From the NCBI GenBank assembly GCA_035624785.1, contig DASPQV010000016.1, forward strand, positions 52,832-116,831: a stretch of 64,000 bases of DNA, given 5' to 3'. Made by a program: the position numbers and the translations under genes. Below the pieces are notes generated by a model, which saw only the letters and a program-made list of their open reading frames with translations, searched no databases and was not told the DNA's origin. The stretch's first letter is position 1; each line of letters begins with the position of its first letter. Positions 18,142 through 26,715 of this stretch are shown piece by piece. Source of the DNA: JAJZNI01 sp035624785 (GTDB lineage: Bacteria; Chloroflexota; Dormibacteria; Aeolococcales; Aeolococcaceae).

Positions 18142-18515
18142 GGGGCCGTATGGATTCGACGGGATCGTGGGTCGCGTGATGGCGGGCCGAGCCCCGGGCT
18201 CGTAAAACCGGGAAACCAATACGTGCGAATGACGCACCTGCTCTCGCCCTCGCCGCGTAAGCGGTAGAACGAGAAAAAGCTCAGGCTGCGGCCTGACGTC
18301 GACCCTCTCCTCGACCGCGGGGGAGGGAGCCGACGTTAATACCAGCGGGCTCGCCGGCCGGCGGCGTCACGGCGCCGGTCGGGACATCCACCGTGACTGG
18401 CTCCCGACGAGCCCGGTCCCAGGGCGCGCCGGGGGCGAGAGCAAAACCGGGACTACGCTCGTAGAGGTCACGCGGAACTCGGTTTCGCACGCGGGTTCGA
18501 TTCCCGCCGGCTCCA
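18142..18515 (+). ncRNA. ssrA: Transfer-messenger RNA (tmRNA)
   Basis: tmRNA rescues ribosomes stalled on broken messages and tags the peptide for proteolysis, with SmpB (encoded at 24726-25202). The 5' end GGGGCCG (18142-18148) pairs with CGGCTCC (18508-18514) as the acceptor stem, followed by discriminator A; CCA is not encoded. The 5' TATGGATTCGACGGG and the 3' T-arm GCGGGTTCGATTCCCGC are diagnostic. The tag frame at 18225-18260 reads GCG-AAT-GAC onward, giving ANDAPALALAA and then TAA, which ends in the expected LAA degradation signal. Pseudoknot-like GC stems fill the region after the tag. Confidence 0.96.
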
Positions 18516-18599
18516 AGTTCTCGTCCAATGTGTCCAGATCATCGTCGAAGACATGGCCTCATCGCGTCGATACCAGCTGGAGAGACCTGGAGGACGAGG

Positions 18600-18905
18600 A
18601 TGGACGCAGACGAGAACCTGGGCACGCGGGTGATCCTGGAGAACGACCGGATCCGCGTCTGGGAGCACCGGATACCCGCCGGGCAGACGGGGCATCTCCA
18701 CCTGCATCGCCGCCCCTATCTCTCGGTCGTGATCACGGGGGGACGCGGCCAGACGGTGGGACCGGATGGGGCCAAGCTCGACAGCTTCCAGCTGCATCCC
18801 GGCGATGCCCTCTGGTACGGAGCCGATCATCTGCCCGAGACCCACGCCTTCAGGAACGACGGCGATCACGACGTGATGCTGGTCACCACCGAGCTGCTGG
18901 CTTGA
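18600..18905 (+). CDS. Small cupin-domain protein
   Basis: A single-domain cupin of 101 residues: RVILENDRIRVWEHRIPAGQ, then GHLHLHRRPYLSVVITGG (the His-containing first cupin motif), then FQLHPGDALWYGADHLPETHAFRNDGDHD (the second motif with its His). Such proteins bind a metal and a small ligand or act as minor enzymes; the role is unknown. The Shine-Dalgarno GGAGGACGAGG lies just upstream of the ATG at 18600. It is followed by the glycosylase gene 37 nt downstream. Confidence 0.85.
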   Translation: MDADENLGTRVILENDRIRVWEHRIPAGQTGHLHLHRRPYLSVVITGGRGQTVGPDGAKLDSFQLHPGDALWYGADHLPETHAFRNDGDHDVMLVTTELLA

Positions 18906-18942
18906 CCACCCCGACCGCCGGGGAGAGGCGGCGGGAGCCGGG

Positions 18943-19863
18943 ATGGCAGCGATGAGGACGTTCACCCTCGAGCCGGACAGCGAGTTCTCGCTCGCCGCCG
19001 CGGCGAGCTTCGGCTTCGGCCCCAACACCGGCCGGCCCAAGCCTGACGGTGCGGAGATGCGGCTCGCCTTCGTGACCGACGACCTCGAGCGACACGCCGG
19101 GGTCCAGCTTCGCCAGCGCGACGGGGGCAGCATCTCCGGTTCCGTCGACAGCGCCGCGGATCTCGATGTGGTCGTGGAACAGGTGCGGCGGATCCTCTCC
19201 CTCGACCAGCCCGGCGACCAATGGCTCGGTGTCGGCGAGCGAGACCTCGTGATAGGCCGCCTCCAGAGGGAGCTCCCCGGCCTGCGCCCGGTCCTCTTCC
19301 ACTCTCCCTACGAGGCGGCCGCGTGGTCGATCCTCAGCGCGCGCCGCCACCGAACCCAGGCCGCGGCGCTGCGCACCCGCATCAGCGCGACCCTGGGCCG
19401 CAGCTTCCGGCTCGACGGCGAGGACGTCCACGCCTTTCCCACGCCGGCGCAGCTCCTGGGGGCGAGCTCCATCCCGGGAGTGGATCCAGCCCGGCTGGAG
19501 CGCCTGGATGGGGTCGCCCGAGCCGCCCTGGAGGGAAGGCTCGACGCTCGCACCCTCCGCGAGATGCCCCCGGAAGCCGCCCTCGGCGAGCTGCAGCGCC
19601 TGCCCGGCGTCGGACCAACCTACGCAACCCTGATCCTGCTTCGTTCCACCGGGGCCGCGGATGCCATGACCTACGCGGAGCCGCGCCTCGGCAGCTACGT
19701 CGCCCACCTCTACTCGCTCGGCCACCCGGAGGCGTCCCGGGAGGAGCTGGCTCAGATCTCCGAGGGATGGAGGCCGTTCCGAACCTGGGCGGCGGTCCTC
19801 ATCCGGGTCGCGGGGGACCGGGCCGGCCTGCCCGGGTCAGCCTTCCGAAGCGGTCACCCATGA
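18943..19863 (+). CDS. HhH-GPD DNA glycosylase (AlkA / 3-methyladenine glycosylase II-like)
   Basis: A 306-residue protein with AlkA layout: an N-terminal beta domain (residues 1-95) and a helical HhH-GPD domain. FHSPYEAAAWSILSARR and the hairpin-helix-hairpin LQRLPGVGPTYATLILLR are clear, and RPFRTWAAVLIRVA near the C-terminus is typical of this branch. Such enzymes remove alkylated bases from DNA. The loop where AlkA has its catalytic Asp reads DAMTYAEPRLGSYV, with Glu rather than Asp at the likely position; the neighbouring subgroup may share this. The upstream cupin gene is probably co-transcribed. Confidence 0.85.
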   Translation: MAAMRTFTLEPDSEFSLAAAASFGFGPNTGRPKPDGAEMRLAFVTDDLERHAGVQLRQRDGGSISGSVDSAADLDVVVEQVRRILSLDQPGDQWLGVGERDLVIGRLQRELPGLRPVLFHSPYEAAAWSILSARRHRTQAAALRTRISATLGRSFRLDGEDVHAFPTPAQLLGASSIPGVDPARLERLDGVARAALEGRLDARTLREMPPEAALGELQRLPGVGPTYATLILLRSTGAADAMTYAEPRLGSYVAHLYSLGHPEASREELAQISEGWRPFRTWAAVLIRVAGDRAGLPGSAFRSGHP

Positions 19864-19894
19864 CAAGCAGAGCGGCAGGGCCCTGACCTGTCGC

Positions 19895-21433
19895 TCAGGC
19901 GGCAGCCTCGTCGGCACCCGCGGTTCGGCGCCGCTCCTCCACCGGCACCCGGGTCCGGATGCCGGGAACCACGAACCCGAAGAGCCCGGCCGCCACCGCG
20001 AGGGCCGCCCCGACAGCGAGGCCCAGCCCGAAGCCGCCAGTGAGTGCAGATGGCATGGGATGGTGCTGCGAAGCGAGCAGCGCCGCCCGGTCCGCAGCGA
20101 GGGTGGCCAAGGCAGCTAGTCCCAGCGAGCCCCCGACCTGGCGGCTGGTGTTGACCAGGCCGCTGGCCAGGCCCGCCTGCTGGCGGGGGACGCCGGCGGT
20201 GGCGGCGACCGTGATCGCCGGGAAGCTCAGGCCGGCGCCGAACGTCAGCAGGGTCCCGGGCAGGAGGACCGCCGCCCAGATCGCCGGCGAAACCGCGATC
20301 TGGGCCAGCCAGAGCAATCCGGCGGCCATCACCAGTGGCCCCCCGATCAGGAAGGGTCTAGCCCCCAACCTCGGGATGAGGCGCGAGCTCAAGGTCGACC
20401 CCACCACGATGGCCAGGGTTTGCGGCAGGAAGCTCAGCCCGGCCTCGAGCGGTGTCATCCCCCGGACGCTCTGCAGGTACAGCGACTGGAAGTACCAGAC
20501 CGCGAAGAGGGCGGCCCCCAAGCCGAACGCGACCAGGTTTGCTCCGGTGATCGACCGGGAGGCGAAGATCCTGAGCGGCACCAGGGGCGCGCGGGCCAGC
20601 CTGGCCTCGATGAGGACGAAGACCGCCAGCAGCACCACGGCAAGGGTGAAGGCGGCCACGACCTCCGGCGATCCCCAGCCCACCGCCTGGGTGCGGGCGA
20701 TGCCCCAGGCGACGGCCACCAATCCCCCGGTCACGGCGATGGCCCCGGCGACGTCGAGGTGGCGCCGAGCCTGCCTATCCCCGAAGGACTCGCCCACGGC
20801 CAGGGCGGCGGCGGTCAGCACCAGCAGGCCGACCGGAAGGTTGACGAAGAACACCCAGCGCCAGCTCAGAAACTGGGTGATGATCCCGCCAAGCAGAGCA
20901 CCCGATGAGGCCCCGGCCGCGGCGACGGCGCTCCAGATCCCCAGGGCCCTGGCTCGGGAGCGCCCCTCGGGGTAGGTGGCGATGAGGATGGTCAGGGTCG
21001 CCGGCGTCAGCACCGCCCCACCGAACCCCTGGAGCGCCCGGGCCGCGACCAGCTCCCACTGGTTGGCCGCCAGGCCGTCGGCCAGGCTGGCCAGGCAGAA
21101 GAGGGCGAGGCCGGCCAGCAGGATGCGACGCCGTCCGAAGAGGTCGGCGGCCCGGCCGGCGAGCAGGAGGAAGCCGGCGAAGGTCAGCGCATAGGCGTTG
21201 ACAACCCACTGGAGCCCGCTGGTCGAGAAGCCCAGGTCGGAACGGATCGATGGAAGTGCGACGTTCACCACCGAGACGTCGAGCAGGACCATGAACTGAC
21301 CCAGGCAGACCAGAAGCAGGACCAAGCCCGACGTGGCGCGCAGGCGGGGAGCCCCCGCCGGCCTGTCGAAGCGCTGGGGCGCTGGCTTCCGGCCGTTGCT
21401 CGCGTGCCCTCTCCCGATCTTCCGTCCCACCAT
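19895..21433 (-). CDS. MFS drug-efflux transporter (DHA2/EmrB-like, 14 TM)
   Basis: A 512-residue major-facilitator transporter with about 14 membrane segments. Family motifs are visible: LDVSVVNVALPSI (motif D1) in TM1, WVVNAYALTFAGFLLLAGRAADLFGRRR (motif A) and the TM5 region WSAVAAAGASSGALLGGIITQFLSWRWVFFVNLPVG (motif C). Such proteins export drugs or other toxic compounds by proton antiport. A GGAGG Shine-Dalgarno and a TTGTGG-N17-TATAGC promoter lie in the 58-bp gap to the divergent ArsR gene, which probably regulates it. Confidence 0.94.
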   Translation of the reverse strand: MVGRKIGRGHASNGRKPAPQRFDRPAGAPRLRATSGLVLLLVCLGQFMVLLDVSVVNVALPSIRSDLGFSTSGLQWVVNAYALTFAGFLLLAGRAADLFGRRRILLAGLALFCLASLADGLAANQWELVAARALQGFGGAVLTPATLTILIATYPEGRSRARALGIWSAVAAAGASSGALLGGIITQFLSWRWVFFVNLPVGLLVLTAAALAVGESFGDRQARRHLDVAGAIAVTGGLVAVAWGIARTQAVGWGSPEVVAAFTLAVVLLAVFVLIEARLARAPLVPLRIFASRSITGANLVAFGLGAALFAVWYFQSLYLQSVRGMTPLEAGLSFLPQTLAIVVGSTLSSRLIPRLGARPFLIGGPLVMAAGLLWLAQIAVSPAIWAAVLLPGTLLTFGAGLSFPAITVAATAGVPRQQAGLASGLVNTSRQVGGSLGLAALATLAADRAALLASQHHPMPSALTGGFGLGLAVGAALAVAAGLFGFVVPGIRTRVPVEERRRTAGADEAAA

Positions 21434-21491
21434 CTCGCGCCGCCTCCTGCGCTCTGCTATAGTTCGATGCAGATCGTACCACAATAATTCG
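21434..21491. promoter_or_regulatory. Divergent promoter/operator between MFS and ArsR genes
   Basis: This 58-bp gap holds an imperfect dyad TTCGAT-GCAG-ATCGTA (21463-21478) and a second copy TTCGAT-G-ATCGTC (21488-21500) that runs over the ArsR start codon. The MFS promoter (TTGTGG-N17-TATAGC on the minus strand) and a CACAAT hexamer 6 nt before the ArsR ATG both overlap these copies. The layout fits auto-repression and control of the exporter by ArsR. Confidence 0.5.
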
Positions 21492-21881
21492 ATGATCGTC
21501 AAACAATCGGGTGAGCTGGACACCGCGGATCCGGGGGCGATCACCGCCCTCTGCGGCCCGGCCCAGCTACCCGCTCCCCCCCAGCTCCACCCAGGCGTGG
21601 CCGGCGTCCTCCAGGCGCTTGCCGACCCGATGCGGCTTGCCATCGTGCGGCGCCTGGCGGCGGGTACGGAATGCCCCTGCGGGGCTCTGGGGCTGCCGAT
21701 CAGCAAGTCGACGCTGAGCCATCACCTCCATGTCCTCCGTGCCGCCGGGATCGTGGTGCAGCGTGAGGAGGGCACCCGCCGGATGACCAAGCTGGATCGG
21801 GCAGGCCTGGATCGCCGCTTCCCCGGACTGCTCGAGGCGGTGCTGGCCGCCCGCGATCCGGAGCTGCCGCCCACCGCCTGA
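21492..21881 (+). CDS. ArsR-family winged-helix repressor
   Basis: A 129-residue ArsR/SmtB-type regulator. The winged helix is visible as VLQALADPMRLAIVRRLAAG followed by the recognition helix SKSTLSHHLHVLRAAGIV and the wing VQREEGTRRMTKLDR. Cys residues in AGTECPCGALG, just before the recognition helix, could be metal or thiol ligands, but this is inference. It is transcribed divergently from the MFS exporter and probably controls it. CACAAT 6 nt upstream with no Shine-Dalgarno suggests a leaderless mRNA. Confidence 0.92.
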   Translation: MIVKQSGELDTADPGAITALCGPAQLPAPPQLHPGVAGVLQALADPMRLAIVRRLAAGTECPCGALGLPISKSTLSHHLHVLRAAGIVVQREEGTRRMTKLDRAGLDRRFPGLLEAVLAARDPELPPTA

Positions 21882-21937
21882 GGTCCCCGGCCTCGGGCCG
21901 CGGCCGGCACCGGGGCTCTCGCCGGCGGCGCGACCGA

Positions 21938-22414
21938 TCAGCCCAGGGTGGCCCCGACCCCCGGGGCCGGCTCAGCACCCGCCCAGAGCAGCGGCGAGCT
22001 GATCACCATGTCGGCGGTGGTGATGTTGGTGGCGAGGGCCACGTCGTGGACGTTGCAGATCCGGAGCAGGGTCTGGATGTCGGGGTCGTGGGGGTGCTTG
22101 TCGAGAGGGTCGACGATGAAGAGCACGGCGTCGATCTCTCCGGCGACCACCCGGCTGGCGATCTGCACATCACCGCCGACCGGGCCCGATTCGAGGACCT
22201 CGACCTGGAGACCCACCTTCTCACGCAGGAGACGCCCGGTGGTGGCGGTCGCCACCAGCGAGCAGCGCTGGAGAGTCCCTCGGTTGAAGGTGGCGAACGC
22301 GATCATGTCGGCCTTCTTGCCATCGTGGGCGATCAGCGCGAGACGCGGACGCCGGCCGGGATCCCGATCCGCTGGCCTGGGGTCCGCGGCTGCCGGCACG
22401 CGATCCTGGGTCAT
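21938..22414 (-). CDS. mgsA: Methylglyoxal synthase
   Basis: A 158-residue MgsA, which converts dihydroxyacetone phosphate to methylglyoxal and phosphate as a bypass of lower glycolysis. The substrate-binding and catalytic motifs are intact: ALIAHDGKK near the N-terminus, TGRLL, the catalytic Asp in SGPVGGDVQIASRV, DPLDKHPHDPD with the conserved His, and ATNITTADMVI. It has a GGGAGGG Shine-Dalgarno 5 nt before the ATG. The first 20 residues are a disordered extension. It is a single gene between ArsR and a histidine phosphatase. Confidence 0.94.
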   Translation of the reverse strand: MTQDRVPAAADPRPADRDPGRRPRLALIAHDGKKADMIAFATFNRGTLQRCSLVATATTGRLLREKVGLQVEVLESGPVGGDVQIASRVVAGEIDAVLFIVDPLDKHPHDPDIQTLLRICNVHDVALATNITTADMVISSPLLWAGAEPAPGVGATLG

Positions 22415-22548
22415 CGTTGCCCTCCCTGTCGCGGGGCGGCATGAGACCAGCCGAGCTGGTGACCGCACCGCCGGCTCATCATGCCCGATGCCATCGCTGC
22501 GGCGCCTCGCCGCGGCCACCCGTGTCCCGCCCCGGGTGGCGCCGCGGC

Positions 22549-23391
22549 TCACGAGGGTGCCGGCGAGGCCTCGTGCACCGGGGGTCCGGAGAGCAGCCTC
22601 GGCGTCCTCTCCACCAGCGCGAGCAGCTCCCCGTCCGTGTAACGCGGCCGGGTCACCGGCACCCAGGCGTTGCGGGAGAGGCTCGGATCCCAGGGGCAGA
22701 CCGAGCGCATCCAGGCGAGGTAGTCCTGGATCCGGTCCGGATCGCTGGGATCCCGGCGCGTGTAATGGAAGACCTGGCAGTTGTGGATCTGGTCGCGGAT
22801 GTCGGCCGGTGAGTGCAGCTCCACGTAGCGGTGCTGCGGGATGCGCTCGATCCTGACCCGGAATGCCCGCATCACCTCGCCGTGGCAGACGATGATCACC
22901 CGTTCCGCGGTGTGAGCCCGGCGCAGCGTGTCGAGGACGCGGTCGATGCGCAGAGACACCTCGGCGAGGGATTCCCCGCCCGGGGGTCGCCAGTAGAAGG
23001 CGTCGCGATCGCGCTCCTGCATCGCCTCCGGGAAGCGCCGGAACTGCTCATCTGTGGCGAGCGCGTCGAGCAGGCCGGCATCACGCTCCCGCAGGTAGAA
23101 CTCGGTCTGCCAGAGCGCTCCGGGCAGCCCGAGCAGGGCAGCGGTCTCCATCGCTCTCACGTATTCGGAGGTCAGGTAGCGGTCGAAGCGCTCGCCGAGG
23201 TCACGCTGGATCCATGCCCCGGCGATCCGCGCCTGCTCCCGGCCCAGGTCGGTGAGCCGGTACAGCGACGAGTGGCGTTCGCGGAAGGCGGGGGTGTAGG
23301 CGCTCTGGTCGCCGCGCTGATCCATCTGGTCGGCCAGGTTGCCCTCGGATTCACCGTGGCGAACGAGGAGCAGGTCCAGCGGCATCGCCAT
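22549..23391 (-). CDS. Histidine phosphatase family protein (phosphoglycerate-mutase-like)
   Basis: A 280-residue member of the histidine phosphatase superfamily. The catalytic LVRHGESEGN is at the N-terminus, a second conserved His is in VIIVCHGEVMRAFR and the acid residue is in LRERDAGLLD. The C-terminal 90 residues are an extension with no assignment. The substrate could be a phosphosugar, phosphoprotein or nucleotide. TACGTT lies 6 nt before the ATG, facing hflX 81 bp away, so the two probably share a divergent promoter region. Confidence 0.9.
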   Translation of the reverse strand: MAMPLDLLLVRHGESEGNLADQMDQRGDQSAYTPAFRERHSSLYRLTDLGREQARIAGAWIQRDLGERFDRYLTSEYVRAMETAALLGLPGALWQTEFYLRERDAGLLDALATDEQFRRFPEAMQERDRDAFYWRPPGGESLAEVSLRIDRVLDTLRRAHTAERVIIVCHGEVMRAFRVRIERIPQHRYVELHSPADIRDQIHNCQVFHYTRRDPSDPDRIQDYLAWMRSVCPWDPSLSRNAWVPVTRPRYTDGELLALVERTPRLLSGPPVHEASPAPS

Positions 23392-23472
23392 GCCGCCAAC
23401 GTACCCCACGCGGCATGCCGCACGGGTCCGGCTGGGTTGCCCTGCCCCGGGACTCGGGTACCCTTGCCCCGG

Positions 23473-24729
23473 ATGCCCAGTGTCCTGACCCGCTCCGGCG
23501 CCGACCCAGGGATCGGCCAGACCCTTCACGAGGTCGCGGTCGTGGGCTCCTTCAGCGGCCGGGACGGCCGGGAACGCGCCGAGGTCCAGCTCGACGAGCT
23601 GGAGGAGCTGGCCCGGACCCTGACGACCAGGGTGGTGGAGAGGAGCTCGATCCCAGTTCGGGAGCCGCACCCGGCCACCTTCTTCCGGGCAGGGGCGGTG
23701 GAGGCGCTGGGCGCGCGCCTGGTCGAGCTCGGTGGCCCCGCGGTGCTGGTCAACGATCAGCTGAGCCCGCGGCAGCAGCGCAACCTGGAGGAGGCCTGGG
23801 GCGTTCCGGTGCTCGACCGCACCGAGGTCATCCTGGCCATCTTTGCCCGGAGAGCCGTCACCGCCGAGGGGAAGATCCAGGTGGAGATGGCGCAGCTGGA
23901 GCACCTGCTGCCCCGCCTCGCGGGCGGCTGGACCCACCTCGAGCGGCAGCGAGGCGGCGTCGGGCTTCGAGGCGGCCCCGGCGAGACCCAGATCGAGGTC
24001 GACCGCCGGCTGATCCGCAACCGGATCGCCCGGCTTCGGCAGCGGCTGCAGGTGCTGGAACGGCAGCGCCGAACCCGTCGCCAGGCCCGAAGCGACGTCC
24101 CCCTGGCCGCCTGTGCCCTAGTCGGTTACACCAACGCGGGAAAGTCCACCCTCCTCAACCGTCTCACCAACTCCGAGGTGCTGGCAGACGACCTGCTCTT
24201 TGCCACCCTCGACCCGACCTCGCGGCTGCTCGGGCTGGCCTCGGGGCGGAGGGTCATCCTCACCGACACCGTCGGCTTCATCCAGGCTCTGCCCACCGAG
24301 CTGGTCTCTGCGTTCAACGCGACCCTCGAGGAGGTCCGCAGCGCCCACCTGCTGGCCCTGGTCGTCGACGTCTCCCACCCCGACTGCCAGGCTCAGCTCA
24401 GCACCGTCCTGGCGACGCTGGCCGAGATGGGCTGTGACCAACCGGCCCTCCTGGTGGTCAACAAGATCGATCGCCTCCAGAGGGATCGGCTCGAGGAGCT
24501 GACGGCCCGCCTCGAGGCGATCGCGGGGTGCCGTGGGCTTCAGATCTCGGCGACCCAGGGCACCGGGCTCAAGGAGCTGCGCGGGGCCGTCGACGCCCTG
24601 GCCGCGCGGGTCGTTCCCGAGACCCCGGCCAACCGCCTGGCCGGCCATGCCGCCGACAGCGGCTCCGACGAGACGGGGGGTGAGCGCGTCCCCGGCTACG
24701 CCACCGATCGGGATCGGGCCGCCAGCTAG
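23473..24729 (+). CDS. hflX: GTPase HflX
   Basis: A 418-residue HflX GTPase, which binds the 50S subunit and helps split stalled or stressed ribosomes. The N-terminal HflX domain (FFRAGAVEALGARLVELGG, then LSPRQQRNLE) is followed by a glycine-rich hinge region GGVGLRGGPGETQIEVDRR, G1 GYTNAGKST, G3 DTVGFIQALP and G4 NKID. TACCCT lies 8 nt before the ATG. Its end overlaps the convergent smpB by 4 nt; both proteins act on stalled ribosomes, although convergence means they are not co-transcribed. Confidence 0.95.
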   Translation: MPSVLTRSGADPGIGQTLHEVAVVGSFSGRDGRERAEVQLDELEELARTLTTRVVERSSIPVREPHPATFFRAGAVEALGARLVELGGPAVLVNDQLSPRQQRNLEEAWGVPVLDRTEVILAIFARRAVTAEGKIQVEMAQLEHLLPRLAGGWTHLERQRGGVGLRGGPGETQIEVDRRLIRNRIARLRQRLQVLERQRRTRRQARSDVPLAACALVGYTNAGKSTLLNRLTNSEVLADDLLFATLDPTSRLLGLASGRRVILTDTVGFIQALPTELVSAFNATLEEVRSAHLLALVVDVSHPDCQAQLSTVLATLAEMGCDQPALLVVNKIDRLQRDRLEELTARLEAIAGCRGLQISATQGTGLKELRGAVDALAARVVPETPANRLAGHAADSGSDETGGERVPGYATDRDRAAS

Positions 24730-25202
24730 GAAGACAGCGCTCGGGCCGTAGCGCGCTCCACCTCTCGCCTCGCGTCCCTCTCCGCCAGGGCCTGGCGCTT
24801 GTCCCAGAGCTTCTTGCCCCGGGCCACCGCCACCTCGCACTTGACCAGGTTTCCCTTCAGGTAGAGGCGGAGGGGCACCAGGGTGAAGCCGCCGAGGCGT
24901 GCCTTGGCGTCCAGGTAGTGGATCTCACGACGGTGGAGCAGGAGGCGGCGACGGCGCTCCGGCTCGTGGTTCTGGCGGTTGCCGCCCTCGTACTGGCCGA
25001 TGTGGACCTGGAGCAGCCAGGCCTCGCCGTTCTCGATCCGCACGTAGCCCTCGCGGAGCTGGGCGCGACCGGCGCGGAGCGCCTTGACCTCGGTCCCAGT
25101 CAGCTCTATGCCGGCTTCGATGGTCTCCATGAGCTGGTACTCGTGACTGGCCTGCCGGTGACGGGCCAGCACCGGGTCGCGGGAACCTGCTTTCACGGGC
25201 AT
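24726..25202 (-). CDS. smpB: SsrA-binding protein SmpB
   Basis: A 158-residue SmpB, the protein partner that loads tmRNA into the stalled ribosome. YQLMETIEAGIELTGTEVKALRAG, the GEAWLLQVHIGQYEGGNRQNHEP segment, PLRLYLKGNLVKCEVAVARGKK and the basic C-terminal tail (KLWDKRQALAERDARREVER) match the family. Its tmRNA target lies 6 kb away at 18142-18515. GATATT sits 8 nt before the ATG, without a Shine-Dalgarno, and the divergent SseB-like gene starts 52 bp away. Confidence 0.96.
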   Translation of the reverse strand: MPVKAGSRDPVLARHRQASHEYQLMETIEAGIELTGTEVKALRAGRAQLREGYVRIENGEAWLLQVHIGQYEGGNRQNHEPERRRRLLLHRREIHYLDAKARLGGFTLVPLRLYLKGNLVKCEVAVARGKKLWDKRQALAERDARREVERATARALSS

Positions 25203-25253
25203 CTGCTTCGAATATCCTGACGCCCGAAAGCCAGGGATTGATTGGAGACCCGA

Positions 25254-25643
25254 ATGGAGCCACTGGAAGTCGCGATCGCGCTGAGGGGCGACCGGCCCGA
25301 GGCCGCGGGCGCGATCCGGGAGGCGCTGGAGAGCTCCGACGTGTACTGCCTCGGCCAGCCGGCCGGCCACCTCGCCACATCCCAGCAGGGCAGCGAATCG
25401 GACCTCCTCCACTTCACCGTCGACGATGCGGCAGGGGTGGAGCGGGTGATGCTCCCCGTCTTCACCAGCACCGAGATCATGCGCGAGGCGCTGGCGCGCA
25501 ACCCCGACTGGCAGTCGCTCTCGGTCCTGGTGGTCAAGGGAGGAGCACTCCTCGACCACGTCGACGAGGACGTCATCATCGTCATCAACCCCTGGTCCCG
25601 CCTCGAGTACCAGCTCCCACCGGCAACCCGCCAGCCCCGCTGA
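25254..25643 (+). CDS. SseB-domain protein
   Basis: A 129-residue protein with the SseB N-terminal domain pattern: an early helix (AGAIREALESSDVYCLGQP), the strand DLLHFTVDD, then VMLPVFTSTEIMREALARNPDW, and a terminal DEDVIIVINPWSRLEYQLP. SseB-domain proteins have varied, poorly known roles (rhodanese-enhancing or adaptor-type functions). A GGAG precedes the ATG at 25254. It is divergent from smpB. Confidence 0.85.
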   Translation: MEPLEVAIALRGDRPEAAGAIREALESSDVYCLGQPAGHLATSQQGSESDLLHFTVDDAAGVERVMLPVFTSTEIMREALARNPDWQSLSVLVVKGGALLDHVDEDVIIVINPWSRLEYQLPPATRQPR

Positions 25644-25720
25644 CCGCCCGCCGGCAACCCGCCAGCCACGCTGACCGCAGGGCGGGGCGCTGCTGCATCA
25701 CGGGCAACCGCCCTGCTGGG

Positions 25721-26623
25721 TTACCGTCGGCCGCGCAGGAAGGCGGCCGCGGTCATCGGCCGGCGGCCCGGCGGCTGGACCTGGTCCACCCGGTACAGGC
25801 CGACGGCGGCCCGCACCACCGCCGACTCACCCTCGATGGTGCAGACGGTGCCCGGCGGGGCTTCCACCGCTCCCGCGATCGCGCAGCCACGAAGCAAGCG
25901 CAGCCGGACGCCGGCCAGCTCCGCGCTGACCCCCGGCCAGGGGTCGAGGGCCCGCACCATGCGGTCCACCTCCTCGGACGAGCGCTCGGACCATTCGAGC
26001 AGCCCGTCCTCGCGGCTGAGCCGGGGAGCCAGGGTCACTCCCTCGGACGCCTGGGGAGTGGCCCGAGCGGTGCCGCGCTCAAGCGCGGCGAGGACCGAGA
26101 CCAGCTCCTCGGCGCCGGCCACCGCCAGCTCCTCGGTGAGGGCCGGCGCCGTCGTCCGCTCGGCGATCGCGACCTGGCGGCAGGCGTAGAGCGGTCCGGT
26201 GTCGAGCCCGGCCTCCATCCGCATGATGCAGACGCCGGTCACCCGGTCACCGGCGAGGATCGCCCTGGCCACCGGTGCGGCTCCGCGCCAGCGGGGCAGC
26301 AGGGAGGCGTGGACATTGACTCCTCCGTGAGGGTGGGCCTCGAGGAGGGTCCGGGGAAGGATCTGACCGTAGGCCGCCACCACGAGAGCCTCGGCGTCAA
26401 AGCGGATGACCTCGGCGATCGCCTCGGCGGCCCGGATGCGGTCCGGCTGGAGCACGGGAATGCCGAGGCGCCGGGCGGTGTCCGCGACCGGCCGCGACGC
26501 GGGGCGCCCCCGGCTCCCCGGGCGGTCGGGCTGGGTGACCGCGGCAACCACCCGGTGGCGGGCGGCGCAGGCACGAAGGCTGGGCGCCGCGAAGCCGGCG
26601 GTCCCGCAGAAGACGATGCGCAC
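25721..26623 (-). CDS. fmt: Methionyl-tRNA formyltransferase
   Basis: A 300-residue enzyme that formylates initiator Met-tRNA using 10-formyl-tetrahydrofolate. The N-terminal Rossmann start is RIVFCGTAGFAAPSL; the catalytic Asn-His pair is in NVHASLLPRWRGAAP, with the Asp in MEAGLDTGPLY. The C-terminal tRNA-binding domain follows (LSREDGLLEWSERSSEEVDR). It is usually downstream of def in a priA-def-fmt series; here an IolB-SDR pair in the opposite orientation separates it from def. Confidence 0.96.
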   Translation of the reverse strand: MRIVFCGTAGFAAPSLRACAARHRVVAAVTQPDRPGSRGRPASRPVADTARRLGIPVLQPDRIRAAEAIAEVIRFDAEALVVAAYGQILPRTLLEAHPHGGVNVHASLLPRWRGAAPVARAILAGDRVTGVCIMRMEAGLDTGPLYACRQVAIAERTTAPALTEELAVAGAEELVSVLAALERGTARATPQASEGVTLAPRLSREDGLLEWSERSSEEVDRMVRALDPWPGVSAELAGVRLRLLRGCAIAGAVEAPPGTVCTIEGESAVVRAAVGLYRVDQVQPPGRRPMTAAAFLRGRR

Positions 26624-26715
26624 GGGTTGCCCAGGGTAGCGGTTTCACCGGAGGGAACCCGCTCCGCGTCATCATCCCCGGCAATGCTCTCCACCATCGC
26701 GAGGAGGACGGGAGG

